NCBI GenBank assembly: GCA_022720335.1
Contig: JAIHVJ010000020.1
Location: 1-19,259, forward strand
Reading direction: 5' to 3'
DNA: 19,259 bases
DNA from: Collinsella sp.
Lineage (GTDB): Bacteria; Actinomycetota; Coriobacteriia; Coriobacteriales; Coriobacteriaceae
Part shown: positions 1 through 8,845 of the stretch, one piece after another
Layout of the letters: each line of letters starts with the position of its first letter
Position numbering within the stretch: position 1 is the stretch's first letter
Translations under genes and position numbers: made by a program
Notes under the pieces: model-generated
Told to the model about the DNA's origin: nothing
Seen by the model: the letters and a program-made list of their open reading frames with translations, nothing else
Database searches by the model: none

Positions 1-1
1 G

Positions 2-916
2 ACGGGCGAGATTCTGGCGGCATGCTCGTATCCGACATATGACCAGACCGATCTGGAAAACGCCAAGACCGAGGACATGAACTTGCGTCTGGTTACCGAT
101 GCCTACGAGCCCGGCTCGGTCTTTAAGACGCTCGTGGCCGGTGCCGGCTTCGACTTGGGCGCCGTGCGTTCGAGCACGTCGTTTGAGGTACCGGCGAGCA
201 TTAAGGTCGGCGACGACACCGTTACCGACGCCGATAAGCGCGACTACACCATGACCATGGACGTGCGCGAGATGATGCGCCGTTCGTCCAATGTGGGCTT
301 TGTCCTGGTGGGACGCAAGATCGGTGCCGATGATTTTGCCACCTATGTGGACAAGTGGGGTATCGGTCATAGCTCCGGTGTCGATTTTCCGGGTGAGAGC
401 CTGGGCATCGTCAAGGAGCGCGACCAGTACGACGGCGCCACGCTGGGCTCGATGAGCTTTGGCCAGGCGCTGTCCGTCTCGCCGATTGAGGTCGCACGTG
501 CCGTGGGCGGCATAGCGAACGGCGGCGTGATGATGACTCCGCACTTCTATAAGTCCAGCAAGGGTGATGAGAAGGACTGGGGCGAAGGCGAGCGTGCGAT
601 TTCGGAGGACGCTGCCGCCCAGGTGACATCGTGCATGCAGACGGTCGTGTCCGAAGGCACGGGCGTTGGCGGTGCGGTCGATGGCTATGACGTGGCGGGC
701 AAGACCGGTACGGCCGAGCGTGCTGACGAGAACGGCGGTTACCTCAAGGAGAACTACATGTCGTCCTTTATGGGCTTTGCGCCGGCACAATCGCCCAAGG
801 TGCTGTGCTATATCACACTCGATGGAACGCCGAGCGGCTCGGATGCCGCCGCGGTGCCATTCCAGTCCATTATGGCCAACGCGCTCGACGTGCTGGGTAT
901 CCCGCGCACGAAGTAG
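2..916 (+). CDS. ftsI: Class B penicillin-binding protein (FtsI/PBP3-like), 3' part only
   Basis: This is the C-terminal transpeptidase domain of a septal peptidoglycan cross-linking enzyme; the N-terminal part lies before the window. The open frame runs from base 2 with no start needed and begins TGEILAACSYPTYD, typical of the region before the active site. All three penicillin-binding motifs are visible: SVFK with the acylated serine at 116-118, SSN at 284-292, and KTGT at 701-712. The protein stops shortly after the domain (ending LGIPRTK), so it carries no PASTA repeats. By position at the head of the murF-mraY series it should be the division-specific enzyme that works with FtsW. A SpoVD-type relative is possible in principle, but the dcw context favours ftsI. 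The domain looks intact. Confidence 0.93.
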   Translation, partial: TGEILAACSYPTYDQTDLENAKTEDMNLRLVTDAYEPGSVFKTLVAGAGFDLGAVRSSTSFEVPASIKVGDDTVTDADKRDYTMTMDVREMMRRSSNVGFVLVGRKIGADDFATYVDKWGIGHSSGVDFPGESLGIVKERDQYDGATLGSMSFGQALSVSPIEVARAVGGIANGGVMMTPHFYKSSKGDEKDWGEGERAISEDAAAQVTSCMQTVVSEGTGVGGAVDGYDVAGKTGTAERADENGGYLKENYMSSFMGFAPAQSPKVLCYITLDGTPSGSDAAAVPFQSIMANALDVLGIPRTK

Positions 917-998
917 GGGGTTACAATCTTGAGCGTGGCCTGCCGTTTGATCTGAAGGGTGTTCACATGCCCTGCACCACGCGCGCATGGCACTGGGA

Positions 999-1004
999 TA
1001 CAAT
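999..1004 (+). promoter_or_regulatory. Possible -10 element ahead of murF
   Basis: TACAAT lies in the 125-bp gap between ftsI and murF, 37 bases before the murF start. A second TACAAT is at 922-927. Neither has a convincing -35 box at 16-18 bases. The gap is long compared with the joins downstream, so an internal promoter is plausible but weakly supported. Confidence 0.22.
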
Positions 1005-1041
1005 ACGCCGATAGCATTATTAGGTTTACAGGGGAGCTGCA

Positions 1042-2466
1042 ATGATAGAGATCGCCGTCAACAACCTCGCGGCCTCAACGGGGGCCCGAACCGTGACGGA
1101 AGAAGTCGATCGGGTATGCCGCGGGTGCGTTATCGACTCGCGTCAGGTCGAGGAGGGGACGATCTTTGTCGCCTTCCCTGGCGAAAAGGTCGACGGCAAT
1201 GATTTTGCCTCCCGTGCCATCGAGTCGGGTGCCGGTGCCGTCGTGATGACGCGCGAGCCCGATGCCGAGCTGGTTTCGCTGGCGCAGGACAAGGGATGCG
1301 CCATCTTGCTGACCGACGACCCCGTGGAGTTCTTGCTGCGCCTGGCGCACGTATATCGCTTGGAGCTTGGCTGCCTGGTCGTCGGCATTACCGGTTCGAT
1401 TGGCAAGACGACGACCAAGGACGTGCTCGCCGCCGTGCTCGCCAAGCGTTATCGCGTCTGGGCCACGAAGGGCAATTTCAACAACTTGATCGGCATGCCG
1501 CTCACGGTGCTTTCCGCTCCGGCCGATACCGAGGTCCTGGTGCTCGAGATGGGCATGAACCATTTTCATGAGATTGAGCGCCTGTCCCAGTCTGCCAACC
1601 CCAATCTTGCCATCGTGAGCAAGATCGGAACCTCCCACATCGGCATCCTGGGCAGCCGCGAGAACATCGCCCGCGCCAAGTCCGAGATTGTCCAGGGCAT
1701 GTGCGCCGCCGGCGACTTCTCGCCGTTGCTGGTTTTGGGCGGCGAGGACGACTTTACGCCGTTCATTCGCGATACGTTCGCCCAGCCTGCGGGTATTGAC
1801 GTGATGCTGGCCGGTGTCTCGGACGACGACGAGGTCCGCGCGCGCGACATTCGCGTCGACGACGAGGGCCATCCGGTCTTTACGCTCGACTTTGGTCAGG
1901 GCGACACGGTCGATACCATGTTGGCTATTCCCGGTGTGCAGTCCGTGCCCAATGCCGTCAAGGCCGCCGCGGTCGCCTATCGTCTGGGCGTGACGCCCGA
2001 GCAGATCGATGCTGCCTTTAGGGGCCTTACGATCACCGGTCACCGTCAGGAGATCAAGCGCGCCAAGAGCGGAGCACGCATCATCGACGACTCCTATAAC
2101 GCCAGTGCCGAGTCTATGGCTGCCGGCCTCGATTTGCTGTGCTCGCTCATCTGTGACGGTTCGCGCATGGCGATCTTGGGCGAGATGGGCGAGATGGGCG
2201 ACGAGGCTCCCCGCATGCATGAGCTCGTGGGCGCCTATGCCGCCGCCAAGAAGCTCGACATGCTGGCGTGCGTGGGTGGTGAGCTGGCCCAGCTTATGGC
2301 CGATGCCGCGCGCATGATGGGTATGGACGAGGACCGCATCCAGGTGTTCTCCGATTATCAGCAGGTGCTCGACCGCATGGGCGGCGCGCTTGAAAAACAT
2401 GATGTTGTACTGGTCAAGGGTTCCCGCTTTGTTGAGCTCGACCGCTTTGTGGAAGGTGTGTGCTAG
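1042..2466 (+). CDS. murF: UDP-N-acetylmuramoyl-tripeptide--D-alanyl-D-alanine ligase
   Basis: MurF adds D-Ala-D-Ala to the UDP-MurNAc-tripeptide using ATP, in the cytoplasm, completing the pentapeptide precursor. The 474-residue length is normal for the family. The N-terminal domain includes the VDGNDF stretch typical of MurE/MurF. The ATP-binding P-loop GITGSIGKTTTKD is at residues 115-127, followed by GNFNNLIGMP and LEMGMNHFHEIERL, which are MurF hallmarks. DDSYNASAESM in the last third is the usual C-terminal domain motif. The ATG is preceded by AGGGGAG at a good distance. It is followed after three bases by mraY. The murE gene that usually stands between ftsI and murF is not present here. 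Confidence 0.96.
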   Translation: MIEIAVNNLAASTGARTVTEEVDRVCRGCVIDSRQVEEGTIFVAFPGEKVDGNDFASRAIESGAGAVVMTREPDAELVSLAQDKGCAILLTDDPVEFLLRLAHVYRLELGCLVVGITGSIGKTTTKDVLAAVLAKRYRVWATKGNFNNLIGMPLTVLSAPADTEVLVLEMGMNHFHEIERLSQSANPNLAIVSKIGTSHIGILGSRENIARAKSEIVQGMCAAGDFSPLLVLGGEDDFTPFIRDTFAQPAGIDVMLAGVSDDDEVRARDIRVDDEGHPVFTLDFGQGDTVDTMLAIPGVQSVPNAVKAAAVAYRLGVTPEQIDAAFRGLTITGHRQEIKRAKSGARIIDDSYNASAESMAAGLDLLCSLICDGSRMAILGEMGEMGDEAPRMHELVGAYAAAKKLDMLACVGGELAQLMADAARMMGMDEDRIQVFSDYQQVLDRMGGALEKHDVVLVKGSRFVELDRFVEGVC

Positions 2467-2469
2467 CCC

Positions 2470-3489
2470 ATGTTCGGCAATCCCTCGTATCCAACGTATC
2501 AGGCTTTTTTGGGGCTTGGCATCGCCGCTGCCATTGCGCTGCTGCTCATGCCGTGGTGGATCAAGCTGCTCAAGGTCGAGGGTATCGGCCAGCAGGTTCG
2601 TGCCGACGGCCCCAAGCGTCATTTGGTTAAGCAGGGAACGCCCACCATGGGTGGCGTTGTCATTCTCGTCGCGATTTCGCTGACCTGCCTGCTGATGGGC
2701 AAGCTCACCACCGAGCTCGTGCTCGTGCTGCTCGCCACGCTGGCGACCGGCGTGCTGGGCCTGATCGACGACCTGACCTCCGTTACGCATGGGCGCTCGC
2801 TCGGTCTGACGCCTCATGCCAAGATGATCGGCCTAACCATTATCTGTGTCACCTTTACGGTACTTGCCGTTAACTGGTGCGGCGTCGCCCCCGAGATTCG
2901 TTTTCCCGGCGGCCTGACGATTGACCTTGGCGTGCTTTCGACCACCATCTGCGGCCTTTCGTTCCCGTGGCTCTACATTGTCTTTTGCTGGCTGATGATC
3001 GCCGGTCTTTCTAATGCCGTGAACCTGACCGATGGCCTTGACGGTCTTGCTGGCGGCACCTCCATGATTGCCATGCTCGCCATGGCTGCCATGGCGTTTT
3101 TGCACGGAGACGTGAACCTGTCCATCTTCTGCACCGCGTGTGCCGGTGCCTGCTTGGGCTTTCTGTGGTTCAACTGCTATCCGGCGAGCATCTTTATGGG
3201 CGATACCGGCTCGCTTGCCCTGGGCGCCGCGTTTGCCTGCACGTCCATCATGACCAACACCGAGGTCGTCTCCCTCATCATCGGCGGCCTGTTTATCGTT
3301 GAGACCCTGTCGGTCATGATTCAGGTTGTCTACTTCCACTTTACGCACAAGCGCGTCTTCCTTATGGCGCCCATCCATCATCATTTCGAAAAGAAGGGCT
3401 GGGCCGAGACCAAGGTCGTCATCCGTTTTTGGATTATCGCTGCTGCCTTTGGTGCCGTTGGCCTTGCCCTGTTCTTCCAGTTGGGATAG
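2470..3489 (+). CDS. mraY: Phospho-N-acetylmuramoyl-pentapeptide-transferase
   Basis: MraY is a polytopic membrane enzyme that moves phospho-MurNAc-pentapeptide from UDP onto undecaprenyl phosphate, forming lipid I. The 339 residues contain about ten hydrophobic segments and the family motifs: the aspartate pair in LGLIDDLTSV near residue 98, NLTDGLDGLAGG, FMGDTGSLALG, and the HHHFEKKGWAE loop near the C-terminus. Length and motifs are complete. The start lies three bases after the murF stop, with GGAAGG inside the end of murF as a likely ribosome site, so translation is probably coupled. murD follows nine bases later. Confidence 0.96.
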   Translation: MFGNPSYPTYQAFLGLGIAAAIALLLMPWWIKLLKVEGIGQQVRADGPKRHLVKQGTPTMGGVVILVAISLTCLLMGKLTTELVLVLLATLATGVLGLIDDLTSVTHGRSLGLTPHAKMIGLTIICVTFTVLAVNWCGVAPEIRFPGGLTIDLGVLSTTICGLSFPWLYIVFCWLMIAGLSNAVNLTDGLDGLAGGTSMIAMLAMAAMAFLHGDVNLSIFCTACAGACLGFLWFNCYPASIFMGDTGSLALGAAFACTSIMTNTEVVSLIIGGLFIVETLSVMIQVVYFHFTHKRVFLMAPIHHHFEKKGWAETKVVIRFWIIAAAFGAVGLALFFQLG

Positions 3490-3498
3490 TGGTCTTTC

Positions 3499-4689
3499 AT
3501 GCCTCTTGCTGATGTCTTTAGCCTGCTCGTTTTGGGTCAGGGCAAATCCGGTCTCGATGTCGCCCGCTGGGCGCTGGCACATCCCGAGCACGTAAGTGCC
3601 GTTACCGTGTATGGCGGTGGCACCTCTGAGCCCAATGACGCCACGCGTGCGCTCGAGGCTGCTGGTGCGTCGTTTGTCTATGGGACCGAACAGGTCGAGG
3701 GCGCCTATGACGTCGGCGAGCCGCCGGTCAACGAGATTGACGGCCGAGCCCACAACGAGTGGTTTGTGGCCGAGCTCTCGAGCTACCAGATTGCTACGAC
3801 CGCCGAGCTTCATCCTCGCGTGGCGGTGCTGCTCAACATCACTCCCGACCACTTGGGCTGGCATAAGAGCCATAAGAACTATGCGCTTGCCAAGATCAAA
3901 CTGTTTGACAATATGGTCGATGACGATCTGGTGGTTGTCGACGTCGAAGACGCCGGCATTCACGAGTTCGATGAGTACATCTACACGCCGGGTCATCGCA
4001 TCTGCAAGGTCGCTTTTGACGAGCCCGAGGGCGAGGATGCCGCCTTTGTGCGCGATGGCAAGATGATCGTGCGCCTGAAGGGCGTCGAGACTCCGCTCAT
4101 CGCTACATCCGAGCTCAAGATCTCGGGCCATCACAATGTTATCAATGCCCTGTGCGCTGCCACGGCTGCCCTGGCAGTCGGTGCCGATGTCGATGGTGTC
4201 TGCCGCGGTCTGGCCTCGTTCCAGCCGCTCGAGCACCGCGTGGAGCCGTGTGGCGAGATTGACGGCGTGCGCTACGTCAACGATTCCAAGGCGACCAACA
4301 CCGATGCGGTCGAGAAGGCGCTGACGGCATTTCCCGATGACGACGTGATCTTGCTGCTCGGCGGCCACGATAAGGGCACGCCGCTCACGGACTTCGCGCG
4401 CGTTGTTATGGATAACGTACGCTCGGTCGTCTGCTTTGGCGATGCGCGCGAGCGCTTCACCGCCGCTATGGACGAGGCCGATGTCGATGGCGATGTGGAT
4501 ATCGCCCAGGCGGATGACCTGCGCGATGCCGTGGACGTCGCCCGTTCGCTGTCGAGCCGTGGCGACGTGATCTTACTTTCTCCTGCCTGCTCTTCGTTCG
4601 ATGAGTTCTCGGGCTATGAGGAGCGCGGCCGCGTGTTTAAGGACTATGTGGCCCAGCTTGCCGCTGCGGCGAAATCGCAAATGGAATAG
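3499..4689 (+). CDS. murD: UDP-N-acetylmuramoylalanine--D-glutamate ligase with internal deletion (no P-loop)
   Basis: MurD adds D-glutamate to UDP-MurNAc-L-Ala using ATP. The N-terminal UDP-binding fold (LLVLGQGKSGLDVARWAL), ELSSYQ at residues 92-97, NITPDHLGWH, SGHHNVINALCA, NDSKATN at 261-267 and LLSPACSSFDEF near the end all match MurD. The region that should hold the SPG segment, the central-domain entry and the ATP-binding GTNGKT loop is absent. The protein passes directly from GAYDV (residue 72) to GEPPVNEIDGR and then WFVAELSSYQ. Against E. coli MurD from memory, about 70 residues are missing, in frame. The product should not bind ATP and is probably inactive. Length is 396, against about 440 or more in the family. 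The start has only a weak ribosome site (GGGATAG). Whether this is a real lesion or an assembly error cannot be decided here. Confidence 0.88.
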   Translation: MPLADVFSLLVLGQGKSGLDVARWALAHPEHVSAVTVYGGGTSEPNDATRALEAAGASFVYGTEQVEGAYDVGEPPVNEIDGRAHNEWFVAELSSYQIATTAELHPRVAVLLNITPDHLGWHKSHKNYALAKIKLFDNMVDDDLVVVDVEDAGIHEFDEYIYTPGHRICKVAFDEPEGEDAAFVRDGKMIVRLKGVETPLIATSELKISGHHNVINALCAATAALAVGADVDGVCRGLASFQPLEHRVEPCGEIDGVRYVNDSKATNTDAVEKALTAFPDDDVILLLGGHDKGTPLTDFARVVMDNVRSVVCFGDARERFTAAMDEADVDGDVDIAQADDLRDAVDVARSLSSRGDVILLSPACSSFDEFSGYEERGRVFKDYVAQLAAAAKSQME

Positions 4690-4698
4690 GGGTTGCCG

Positions 4699-6219
4699 GT
4701 GAGAGAGGAGAGCCCCCGACAAGGTATGAGGAGGCCCGACTCGGACCGTGCTTCCTCGCGGCGCAGCACACCGCGTTCCGGTCGCGGCGGGCAGTCGTTT
4801 AGCGAACGCTATATTGCCGGCGTTCCCGCCCGTATCATGCGCCCCCGTTTGATATTCATGGCCTGCTTGTTTACCTTGGTATGCTTTGGCCTGCTGATGG
4901 TGTACTCGGCGTCTTCGGTCGAGGCGCTGCACGAGAATGGCTCGGCGACGTTTTTTCTGGGTCGACAGGCCGCGTTTGCCGTGGTCGGTGTTCTGGCGCT
5001 GATTGCCATCGTGCGCGTTTTGCCGGACAGCTGGTTTGGGGAGGATGTGCTCAGGATCTTCCTTATCGGCATGATAGGGCTACTGCTTCTGGTGTTCTTG
5101 GTGGGCAGCGGCAGCCGTGGCGCCACGCGCTGGCTCAACATCGCCGGTATTCAGTTCCAGCCTTCCGAGTTTTTAAAGCCATTTGCCATTGCGTATTCGG
5201 CCATCATGCTTGATCGCTTCTTTTCGCCCGGTGGCAACATCAACGAATTCCTTCGCAAGATGGGTATCTACCTGGGCATTTCGCTCTTTCTGATCTTTAT
5301 CCAGCCCGATTTCGGTACTGTCCTGATCATCCTGTTGACCCTCATGTGCATGGCGTTGTTTGCGGGTCTCGACCCCAGATTTATCATCGGCGTGCTAATC
5401 TTCGGCATTCTCGTGATCGTGATTGCGCTTGTCGCAGAGCCATACCGTATGGTGCGTATTCAGGTTGCCTTGAACCCTTGGGCCGACGAATATGGTGACG
5501 GCTATCAGGCCACGCTTGCCATCATGGCGTTTGCCTCGGGCGGTCTGTTCGGCCGTGGCATCGGCAACTCAACCATGAAGTACTCGTATCTGCCCGAGGC
5601 GCACAACGACTACATCCTGGCCATCATTGGCGAGGAAGTCGGTTTTGTCGGAACCGTGCTGTTCTTCTTGGTGTTTGCGATGCTGATCTACTCGGCGTTT
5701 CGCATTGCCGAGCAGGCGACCGATCGTCGGGGTGCGCTCATGGCGTCTGGCTCCGCAGTCATTCTCGCGGTGCAGTTTTTGATTAACGCGCTGGGCATCC
5801 TCAACGTGTTTCCCATGACGGGCAAACCGTTGCCGTTTATTAGCTACGGCGGCTCTTCGATTATTGTGTCGCTTATGCTCGCCGGTCTGATCCTGCGCGT
5901 TTCGTATGAGAGCGCCCGTCGCGATGAGTACGACCGTCGCCGCGAGAGCTTTGCCGTTATGGATGAGAGCACCGCCGGCATGCCCCACGTGCGCGGCGAG
6001 CGATCTACGCGTAACGGTTTTACCGTCCTGAATGGCTCTGCGACCGAGCCGGCAGCCCGCCCGCGTCAGCGAACGGCGCCGCAAGGTCGTCCGCAGCGTC
6101 CCAGCCCTCGCAACGCGGGCGGCGGATATAATCGAATCGATTTGAACTCGGACCCGTCGGCGCGTCTGCGCACCGACGACCAGGGACCGCGTGTACGAAG
6201 GGACTACCATGACCGATAA
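4699..6219 (+). CDS. ftsW: Septal peptidoglycan polymerase FtsW (SEDS family)
   Basis: FtsW is a membrane glycosyltransferase that polymerises lipid II at the division site together with the class B PBP. The frame is 506 residues from this GTG. I chose GTG 4699 because AGGGG stands six bases before it; TTG at 4693 has no room for a ribosome site, and ATG at 4726 is also in frame. About 45 basic, Ser/Arg-rich cytoplasmic residues come first, then about ten membrane segments. SEDS motifs are clear: RWLNIAGIQFQPSEFLK, IQPDFGT with the putative catalytic aspartate, HNDYILAIIGEEVG, and FPMTGKPLPFISYGGSS. A hydrophilic Arg/Asp/Pro-rich tail of roughly 105 residues follows the last membrane segment, longer than in E. 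coli. The 3' end overlaps murG by 11 bases. Confidence 0.94.
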   Translation: MREESPRQGMRRPDSDRASSRRSTPRSGRGGQSFSERYIAGVPARIMRPRLIFMACLFTLVCFGLLMVYSASSVEALHENGSATFFLGRQAAFAVVGVLALIAIVRVLPDSWFGEDVLRIFLIGMIGLLLLVFLVGSGSRGATRWLNIAGIQFQPSEFLKPFAIAYSAIMLDRFFSPGGNINEFLRKMGIYLGISLFLIFIQPDFGTVLIILLTLMCMALFAGLDPRFIIGVLIFGILVIVIALVAEPYRMVRIQVALNPWADEYGDGYQATLAIMAFASGGLFGRGIGNSTMKYSYLPEAHNDYILAIIGEEVGFVGTVLFFLVFAMLIYSAFRIAEQATDRRGALMASGSAVILAVQFLINALGILNVFPMTGKPLPFISYGGSSIIVSLMLAGLILRVSYESARRDEYDRRRESFAVMDESTAGMPHVRGERSTRNGFTVLNGSATEPAARPRQRTAPQGRPQRPSPRNAGGGYNRIDLNSDPSARLRTDDQGPRVRRDYHDR

Positions 6220-7324
6220 GATGACCGTTGCTATTGCAGCCGGCGGCACGGCAGGACACATCAACCCCGCGCTCGCCTTGGCCGAAGAGCTGCGTGACCG
6301 TGGCCACCACGTTGTGTTCGTGGGCCAGTCGCGCAAGCTCGAGGGTCGTCTGGTCCCCGAGGCTGGGTTTGATTTTGTGCCCATTACGGTCACGGGCTTC
6401 GACCGCTCCCGTCCTTGGACGGCGCTGACTTCGCTGTGGCGTGTCAACAAGGCCAAGCGTGCGCTCGCCAGTCATTTCTCAAAGGTCGGTAAGCCCGATG
6501 CCGCCATCGGTTTCGGTGCCTATGTCGAGGTTCCGCTGCTGGGGTGGTGCAAGGGCGCAGGCGTCCCGTATCTGCTGCATGAGCAGAACTCTGTTCCGGG
6601 CCTGGCCAACAAGATGATGAACTCCCACGCCGCCCGCGTGTGCATCTCGGTGCCGGCAGCGCGCTCGGTCTTTGAGCGCGAAGGTGACCCCGGCCACGTG
6701 CTCATGACCGGCAACCCCGTACGTCGCTCGGTGATCGAGGGCGATCGCGCTCGCGGCCGCAAGGCACTTGGCGTTCCCGAGGACGCTATGCTGCTGCTCG
6801 TCTTTGGCGGTTCACTTGGCGCCCAGCACCTCAACGAGCGTGTGGTTTCGCTCAAAAACGAGCTGCTTTCGCGCAAGAACCTCTATGTGTTGCATTCGAC
6901 GGGTGCCGACGGCTTTGAGGAGACCGAGCGCGCTTTGGCGCTGACGCCTGAGGAGGCGAAGCGTTACCGCGTCCAGCCTTACATCGACAACATGGGCGAT
7001 ATGCTGGCTGCTGCCGATTTGGTGCTCTCGCGTTCGGGCGCATCGAGCGTGGCCGAGATCGCGGCGCTCGCCGTGCCCTCGGTGCTCGTGCCGTATCCGC
7101 ATGCGACGGCCGACCACCAAACCACCAATGCCCGGTATCTGGTCGACGCCGGGGCCGGCGTGCTCTGCGCCGATGCCGATATCGACGGTTCTGCCTTTGC
7201 CGATGAGCTGCTGCACCTGGTCGATGACGCGGCGGCGCGCGACGCCATGCGTCAGGCGGCGCGTGGTCTGGCTCAGGATAGGGCCGCCGCTCTTCTGGCC
7301 GATGCGGTAGAGGGTTTGCGTTAG
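6209..7324 (+). CDS. murG: UDP-GlcNAc:lipid I N-acetylglucosaminyltransferase
   Basis: MurG adds GlcNAc to lipid I on the inner face of the membrane, producing lipid II. ATG 6209 is preferred, giving 371 residues: GAAGGGA stands five bases upstream. GTG 6191 and ATG 6221 are in-frame alternatives with poorer ribosome sites. Two Rossmann-like halves are seen. The glycine-rich GGTAGHINP loop is at residues 12-20, HEQNSVPG starts at 124, and GGSLGAQ at 200-206. SRSGASSVAEIAAL and PYPHATADHQTTNA form the UDP-GlcNAc site. The gene overlaps the end of ftsW by 11 bases, so its translation is likely coupled. A 97-bp gap follows before murC. Confidence 0.96.
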   Translation: MTDKMTVAIAAGGTAGHINPALALAEELRDRGHHVVFVGQSRKLEGRLVPEAGFDFVPITVTGFDRSRPWTALTSLWRVNKAKRALASHFSKVGKPDAAIGFGAYVEVPLLGWCKGAGVPYLLHEQNSVPGLANKMMNSHAARVCISVPAARSVFEREGDPGHVLMTGNPVRRSVIEGDRARGRKALGVPEDAMLLLVFGGSLGAQHLNERVVSLKNELLSRKNLYVLHSTGADGFEETERALALTPEEAKRYRVQPYIDNMGDMLAAADLVLSRSGASSVAEIAALAVPSVLVPYPHATADHQTTNARYLVDAGAGVLCADADIDGSAFADELLHLVDDAAARDAMRQAARGLAQDRAAALLADAVEGLR

Positions 7325-7421
7325 TTAGACGGGATATCGTCGGTCGCCCTCGCGCTGATGCGGTAGGTGCGGTACAGTTAACGGGTTACAGGCAGTGTTT
7401 ACGCAAGGAGTACACGAGCAC

Positions 7422-8840
7422 ATGGCTGATTCCCAGACTGCAACCTCCGCGCCCGAGTTTAAGAGCGCCCACTTTATCGGTATCGGCGGCGCCGGCATGA
7501 GCGGCATCGCCCTCGTTCTGCACGAGCGCGGTTATGCCGTTACCGGCTCCGATCTTAAGACGTCACGCTATATCCGCCAGCTTACCCGCGCTGGTGTGAA
7601 GGTGCATGTGGGCCATGAGGCCGCCACGATCGACGAGGTCAAGCCCGACGTGGTTGTTGTCTCCACCGCTATTCCGGAGTCCAACCCTGAGCTCGTGCGC
7701 GCTCGCGAGCTGGGCATTCCCGTGTGGCCCCGTGCCAAGATGCTCTCTGCCTTGGGCCACGGCTACACTACCGTCGCTGTTGCCGGCACGCACGGCAAGA
7801 CCACCACGTCTTCGATGTGCGCCACCATGCTCGACCGCATGGGTCTGGATCCGAGCTTCTTGATCGGTGGCATCGTTGAGGGCTATGACACGAACGGCAA
7901 GAACGGCTCTGGCGACTACTTTGTCGCCGAGGCCGACGAGTCCGACAGCTCCTTCCTGTTCCTGAACCCCAACGTAGTCATTGTGACCAACGTCGAGGCC
8001 GACCACCTCGATCACTACTCGGGTATCGAGGAGATCGAGGCGACTTTCGCCAAATTCATGAGCCTGGTGGGCGAGGACGGCACTGTCATCGTCTGCGGCG
8101 AGGACCCGCATCTGGTCGAGCTCGCCAAGTCGACGGGCCGTCACGTGCTTTCCTACGGCTTTGCCGAGGGCAACGACATCGTCTGCATGCACCCGGATGT
8201 CAAGGGCATCCAGAGCGACTTTATCGTTCGTTTTGAGGACGGCACTGAGCATGCTGTGGAGATCAAGAGCAATCCCGGTCGCCACAACATGCTCAACGCC
8301 ACGGCGGTGCTCACCGTCGCCCATGTCCTAGGCCTTGACATCGACGCCGCCGCCAAGGCGCTCTCGAGCTTTGAGGGCGTCCGCCGTCGCTTTACCCACG
8401 TGGGCGATATCGATGGCATCACCGTGGTCGATGATTACGGCCATCACCCCACCGAGATCAAGGCGACGCTTGCTGCCGCTTCGTCGCTGGGCTACAAGCA
8501 CGTCGACGTCGTGTTCCAGCCGCACCGCTATTCGCGCCTGCAGGCCCTGTGCGACGACTTTGCCGATGCATTTGCCAATGCCGATAAACTGCTGCTGATT
8601 GATGTGTTCTCGGCTGGCGAGATGCCCATTCCGGGTGTCACCTCTAAGATGCTCGCCGATACCGTGCGCGCCAAGCATCCTGGCAAGGAGGTCGTGTACT
8701 GCTCCAGCCGTCTTGAGCTCAATCAGGAGCTCGAGCAGATGGTGGGCGAGGGCGACCTGCTGCTCACCATGGGTGCCGGTGACGTTACGACCGTCGGTCC
8801 TGAGTTTATCGAGTATCTGACTGCCAAGAAAGACGCTTAA
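7422..8840 (+). CDS. murC: UDP-N-acetylmuramate--L-alanine ligase
   Basis: MurC adds L-alanine, the first residue of the stem peptide, to UDP-MurNAc with ATP in the cytoplasm. The 472 residues are a usual length. FIGIGGAGMSGIA opens the UDP-binding domain. The P-loop AGTHGKTTT begins at residue 121. EADESDSSFL, NVEADHLDHY, DDYGHHPTEI and the PHRYSRL motif are all present. ATG 7422 is chosen over in-frame GTG 7395 because AAGGAG (7405-7410) lies between them, 11 bases before the ATG. murB follows after five bases. Unlike murD in this window, the central ATPase domain is intact. Confidence 0.96.
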   Translation: MADSQTATSAPEFKSAHFIGIGGAGMSGIALVLHERGYAVTGSDLKTSRYIRQLTRAGVKVHVGHEAATIDEVKPDVVVVSTAIPESNPELVRARELGIPVWPRAKMLSALGHGYTTVAVAGTHGKTTTSSMCATMLDRMGLDPSFLIGGIVEGYDTNGKNGSGDYFVAEADESDSSFLFLNPNVVIVTNVEADHLDHYSGIEEIEATFAKFMSLVGEDGTVIVCGEDPHLVELAKSTGRHVLSYGFAEGNDIVCMHPDVKGIQSDFIVRFEDGTEHAVEIKSNPGRHNMLNATAVLTVAHVLGLDIDAAAKALSSFEGVRRRFTHVGDIDGITVVDDYGHHPTEIKATLAAASSLGYKHVDVVFQPHRYSRLQALCDDFADAFANADKLLLIDVFSAGEMPIPGVTSKMLADTVRAKHPGKEVVYCSSRLELNQELEQMVGEGDLLLTMGAGDVTTVGPEFIEYLTAKKDA

Positions 8841-8845
8841 GTCTA

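Noticed and set aside
1075..2817. A 580-codon open frame on the minus strand opposite murF and mraY
   Set aside because: It spans two well-supported genes, has His/Gln/Gly-rich composition typical of antisense GC-rich DNA, and matches no family I recognise.
2833..4368. A 511-codon minus-strand open frame opposite mraY and murD
   Set aside because: Same pattern: antisense shadow of GC-rich coding sequence, no recognisable domains.
7301..7366. Direct repeat GATGCGGTAG at 7301-7310 and 7357-7366, plus GTGCGGTA at 7367-7374
   Set aside because: One copy is inside the murG coding end, the repeat is short, and there is no second sign of a regulatory site.
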